The notes under the pieces: model-generated | Databases searched by the model: none | Told to the model about the DNA's origin: nothing | What the model saw: only the letters and a program-made list of their open reading frames with translations | Source of the DNA: Acidimicrobiaceae bacterium | GTDB taxonomy: Bacteria > Actinomycetota > Acidimicrobiia > Acidimicrobiales > Microtrichaceae | NCBI GenBank assembly: GCA_003514205.1 | Contig: DORQ01000077.1 | Coordinates: forward strand, 21,487-29,161 | Length of the DNA: 7,675 nucleotides | Direction: 5' to 3' | Part shown: in pieces, positions 5,782-7,675 of the stretch | Position numbering within the stretch: the first letter of the stretch is position 1 | Layout: each line of letters starts with the position of its first letter | Position numbers and translations under genes: made by a program

Positions 5782-7647
5782 ATGAGTTTTCAACCCGAAG
5801 GCGCCGGCTGGTGGCAAGCTTCTGATGGCCGTTGGTATCCCCCTGAGGCCCACCCCAACGCAGCGCCGACTCAGGCTCAGCCTCCAGGGGTCGCCCAGGG
5901 TGGGCCGCTATCCCCGGGCCAGTATGGAGTTGGCTCTCAAGCGCAGCAACCCCAACAGCCGACCTCTGGCCAACCGGGCGGGCCGCAGCCGCAATACGGC
6001 CAGCCGCAACAAGCCCCGTACGGTCAACCGCAGCCGCAATACGGCCAGCCGCAACAAGCCCCGTACGGTCAACCGCAGCCGCAATACGGCCAGCCGCAAT
6101 ACGGCCAGCCACAATACGGTCAGCCACAACAGCCTCCGTATTCTGCTCAGCCCGGCGGGCCACCCATGGGCGCCCAGGGCCCCTATGGCCAGCCACCCGC
6201 TCCCAAAGACTCATCGAAGGTTTTGTTGTGGGTGCTGCTCGCAATTGGGGTTGTGATGCTGCTTGTGGTTGGGGCACTTGTTGTGGTCAGGCTCGGTTCA
6301 GACACCACAACTGCTACTACCAACAACAAGACTTCTCGGCCCACGGGGCAGCAGTCGGACCCTGGCATCGAGAAGTCGATCATCCCGGACGCTCCCGAGA
6401 CTGGGGTGAAGATCATCGATGGTGAGGGCGACCGCGCTGAGGAGGTTGTGGCGGCAGCCATTGCAGACGTCGAGGAGTTCTGGACAGGGGAGATGCCGGC
6501 CACGTATCAGCAGGACTACGAGCCCGTGACAGGTGGGTTTTTCTCAGTGAGCCCAAACGAACAGAGCCCTCCCTGTACGGAAAGCGCGCTTGAGGTCGAA
6601 GGAAATGCGTTCTATTGCTCAACGGAAGACGTGATTGCGTGGGACGACAAACGTTTGATCCCTGACCTCTTGGAGACCTATGGCGATCTGTCCGTGGCAA
6701 TCGTGTTTGCACACGAGTTCGGTCACGCAATTCAGGCCCGTGTCGGCTTTCAGGGTGCAACGGTGACCCTTGAGCAACAGGCTGACTGTTTCGCTGGCGC
6801 TTGGGTTCGCCATGTAGAGCAAGGCAACTCTGAATACTTCACCGTAACCGGCAAGGCGTTGGATCAGGCTCTTGCTGGGTTCCTTGAGATTGCTGATCAG
6901 CCTGGCACCTCAGCTATCGATCCCAACGCGCATGGCAGCGCTTTCGATCGGATCAACTCGTTCCAAGAGGGCTTCGAGGCGGGAAACCCCGCATGTGCCA
7001 ACTACTCAGACGAAACGGTGGGCCCCCGGTTGGTGGAAATCCCCTTCCAAGACGACGAGGATGCAGCGAACAACGGCAATGCCCCCTACGAGGACATTTT
7101 GACGTATGCCACCAATGACCTTGAGGACTATTGGCGTGTTGTTTCGGAATCGGTGTTTTCGACTACCTGGGAGCCATTGAACCCGGCGGTGCCGTTCGAA
7201 AATGGCGAAGTTCCGAGTTGTGGGGATTCCGACACCAGCGGGTTCTCATTGTTCTACTGCGCTCCAGAGCGGTTCATTGCGTTCGACAACGAGGGACTCT
7301 TCCCCCAGGTCTATGACGGGATTGGCGACATGGGAGTTGGGATGCTGTACGGATCTCAGTATTCCTTGGCGGCCCAGGATCAACTCGGGATCAGCCCGGA
7401 GGATCCGAAGCAGCAGAACCTGCTGGCGGATTGCATGACTGGTTCGTGGGCGGCCAGCGTCTTCCTCCAGAATCGCGAGACGGCCGCGCTTGTGTTGTCT
7501 CCTGGTGACTTTGATGAGGCCATCAAAGCGCTTCTGGCATTCGGTGCCTCTGATGACGACGAGTCCACTCAGGGCACAGGATTCGAACGAGTTATCGAGT
7601 TCCGCAAGGGCGTGCTCGGCGGCATCCGGGGGTGCACCGGCGGGTGA
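5782..7647 (+). CDS. Membrane-anchored neutral zinc metallopeptidase (YpfJ/PF04228-like) with a second, degenerate peptidase domain
   Basis: The 621-residue product starts with a Trp-rich motif (GWWQASDGRWYPPE, 9-22). A low-complexity Pro/Gln/Tyr/Gly tail follows (about 24-142, core QYGQP repeats at 71-117). One membrane helix (147-169) then leads to extracytoplasmic domains. Domain 1 (about 219-405) has the zinc site H311-E-F-G-H315 and third ligand E331 in LEQQADC. It also has FYC (277-279), GD (301-302) and HGSAFDR, all typical of the neutral zinc metallopeptidase family. Domain 2 (about 437-618) repeats this order with FYC (491-493), GD (515-516), ADC (549-551) and QGTGFER. However, HEFGH is replaced by YGSQY (523-527) and the ligand Glu by Asn546, so it should not bind zinc the same way. 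Cysteines recur in both copies (265/279/336/405 and 480/493/551/618), consistent with disulfides outside the membrane. The substrate is unknown. The gene is probably leaderless and divergent from the monooxygenase-msrA operon. Confidence 0.93.
   Translation: MSFQPEGAGWWQASDGRWYPPEAHPNAAPTQAQPPGVAQGGPLSPGQYGVGSQAQQPQQPTSGQPGGPQPQYGQPQQAPYGQPQPQYGQPQQAPYGQPQPQYGQPQYGQPQYGQPQQPPYSAQPGGPPMGAQGPYGQPPAPKDSSKVLLWVLLAIGVVMLLVVGALVVVRLGSDTTTATTNNKTSRPTGQQSDPGIEKSIIPDAPETGVKIIDGEGDRAEEVVAAAIADVEEFWTGEMPATYQQDYEPVTGGFFSVSPNEQSPPCTESALEVEGNAFYCSTEDVIAWDDKRLIPDLLETYGDLSVAIVFAHEFGHAIQARVGFQGATVTLEQQADCFAGAWVRHVEQGNSEYFTVTGKALDQALAGFLEIADQPGTSAIDPNAHGSAFDRINSFQEGFEAGNPACANYSDETVGPRLVEIPFQDDEDAANNGNAPYEDILTYATNDLEDYWRVVSESVFSTTWEPLNPAVPFENGEVPSCGDSDTSGFSLFYCAPERFIAFDNEGLFPQVYDGIGDMGVGMLYGSQYSLAAQDQLGISPEDPKQQNLLADCMTGSWAASVFLQNRETAALVLSPGDFDEAIKALLAFGASDDDESTQGTGFERVIEFRKGVLGGIRGCTGG
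5983..6099 (+). repeat. 45-bp tandem repeat, 2.6 copies, inside the peptidase gene
   Basis: Two identical 45-base copies (5983-6027 and 6028-6072) are followed by 27 identical bases of a third (6073-6099). Each encodes 15 residues, PQPQYGQPQQAPYGQ, in the cytoplasmic tail. The length is a multiple of three, so copy-number change keeps the frame. Identity at the DNA level, not only the protein level, points to recent duplication by slippage or unequal recombination. Confidence 0.9.
6082..6126 (+). repeat. 15-bp tandem repeat (QYGQP), three copies
   Basis: Three adjacent 15-base units at 6082-6096, 6097-6111 and 6112-6126 differ only at single third-codon positions (CCG/CCA and GGC/GGT). Each encodes QYGQP. 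The first unit overlaps the partial third copy of the 45-base repeat, and the same unit also occurs within the full copies at 5992-6006 and 6037-6051. This suggests the 45-base repeat grew out of the shorter one. Confidence 0.85.
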
Positions 7648-7675
7648 GTGAATTACTCCCCGGGCTCCGATGAGG
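7648..7675 (+). CDS. Possible start of a further gene (cut by right edge)
   Basis: A GTG directly follows the peptidase stop codon with no spacer and opens a frame (MNYSPGSDE) that runs to the window edge. Nine codons are too few to recognise anything and no clear ribosome site precedes it. It is listed only because the abutting position would suit a coupled downstream gene; it may equally be intergenic. Confidence 0.2.

Noticed and set aside
5983..6126. CRISPR-like array
   Set aside because: The repeats are directly adjacent with no spacers, are in frame, and encode a low-complexity protein tail.
5651..6277. Long minus-strand open frame (208 codons) opposite the start of the peptidase gene
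   Set aside because: Its Arg/Ala/Gly repeats are the antisense reading of the PQYG repeat region. It has no recognisable domain and conflicts with the clear genes on either side.

Overview
The window looks like chromosomal DNA of a moderately G+C-rich actinobacterium (about 60% G+C by eye, not counted), most likely of the class Acidimicrobiia. The lineage call is inference. It rests on a UPF0182 giant membrane protein of actinobacterial length, on a TAnnnT -10 box directly in front of an ATG (leaderless style), and on a Trp-rich N-terminal motif (GWWQASDGRWYPPE) that I recall from many acidimicrobial proteins. There are no rRNA or tRNA genes, no CRISPR array, no insertion sequence and no clear prophage. 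Coding density is very high, and the only gene-free stretch of any length is 127 bases (5655-5781).

Layout. (1) 2-976 (+) is the 3' part of a gene that enters from the left edge. It encodes an acidic, helical protein ending in a Cys/His-rich tail that resembles the MuF/SPP1-gp7 phage-head motif. (2) 986-3964 (+) is a complete UPF0182 protein with seven predicted membrane helices and a large extracytoplasmic part, nine bases downstream of gene 1 and probably in its operon. (3) 5654-3949 (-) is a three-gene operon with gaps of only 2 and 3 bases. In transcription order it encodes an ABM-fold (YgiN-like) monooxygenase, the methionine sulfoxide reductase MsrA, and a free-standing class I glutamine amidotransferase. 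Its last gene overlaps the end of the UPF0182 gene tail to tail by 16 bases. (4) 5655-5781 is a divergent intergenic region with two perfect dyads and a leaderless-type promoter. (5) 5782-7647 (+) encodes a membrane-anchored neutral zinc metallopeptidase. It has a Pro/Gln/Tyr/Gly-rich cytoplasmic tail, one membrane helix, an intact HExxH peptidase domain, and a second degenerate copy of that domain that has lost all three zinc ligands. (6) 7648-7675 may hold the first codons of a further gene.

How the genes fit together. The minus-strand operon could serve oxidative-damage repair (MsrA) together with small-molecule metabolism, but only MsrA has a firm biochemical role. The two flanking plus-strand units both concern the cell envelope. 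I see no defence, toxin or secondary-metabolite system. The most notable observations are the active-plus-dead tandem peptidase architecture, the MuF-like tail on a gene linked to UPF0182, and the paired dyads in the divergent promoter region.
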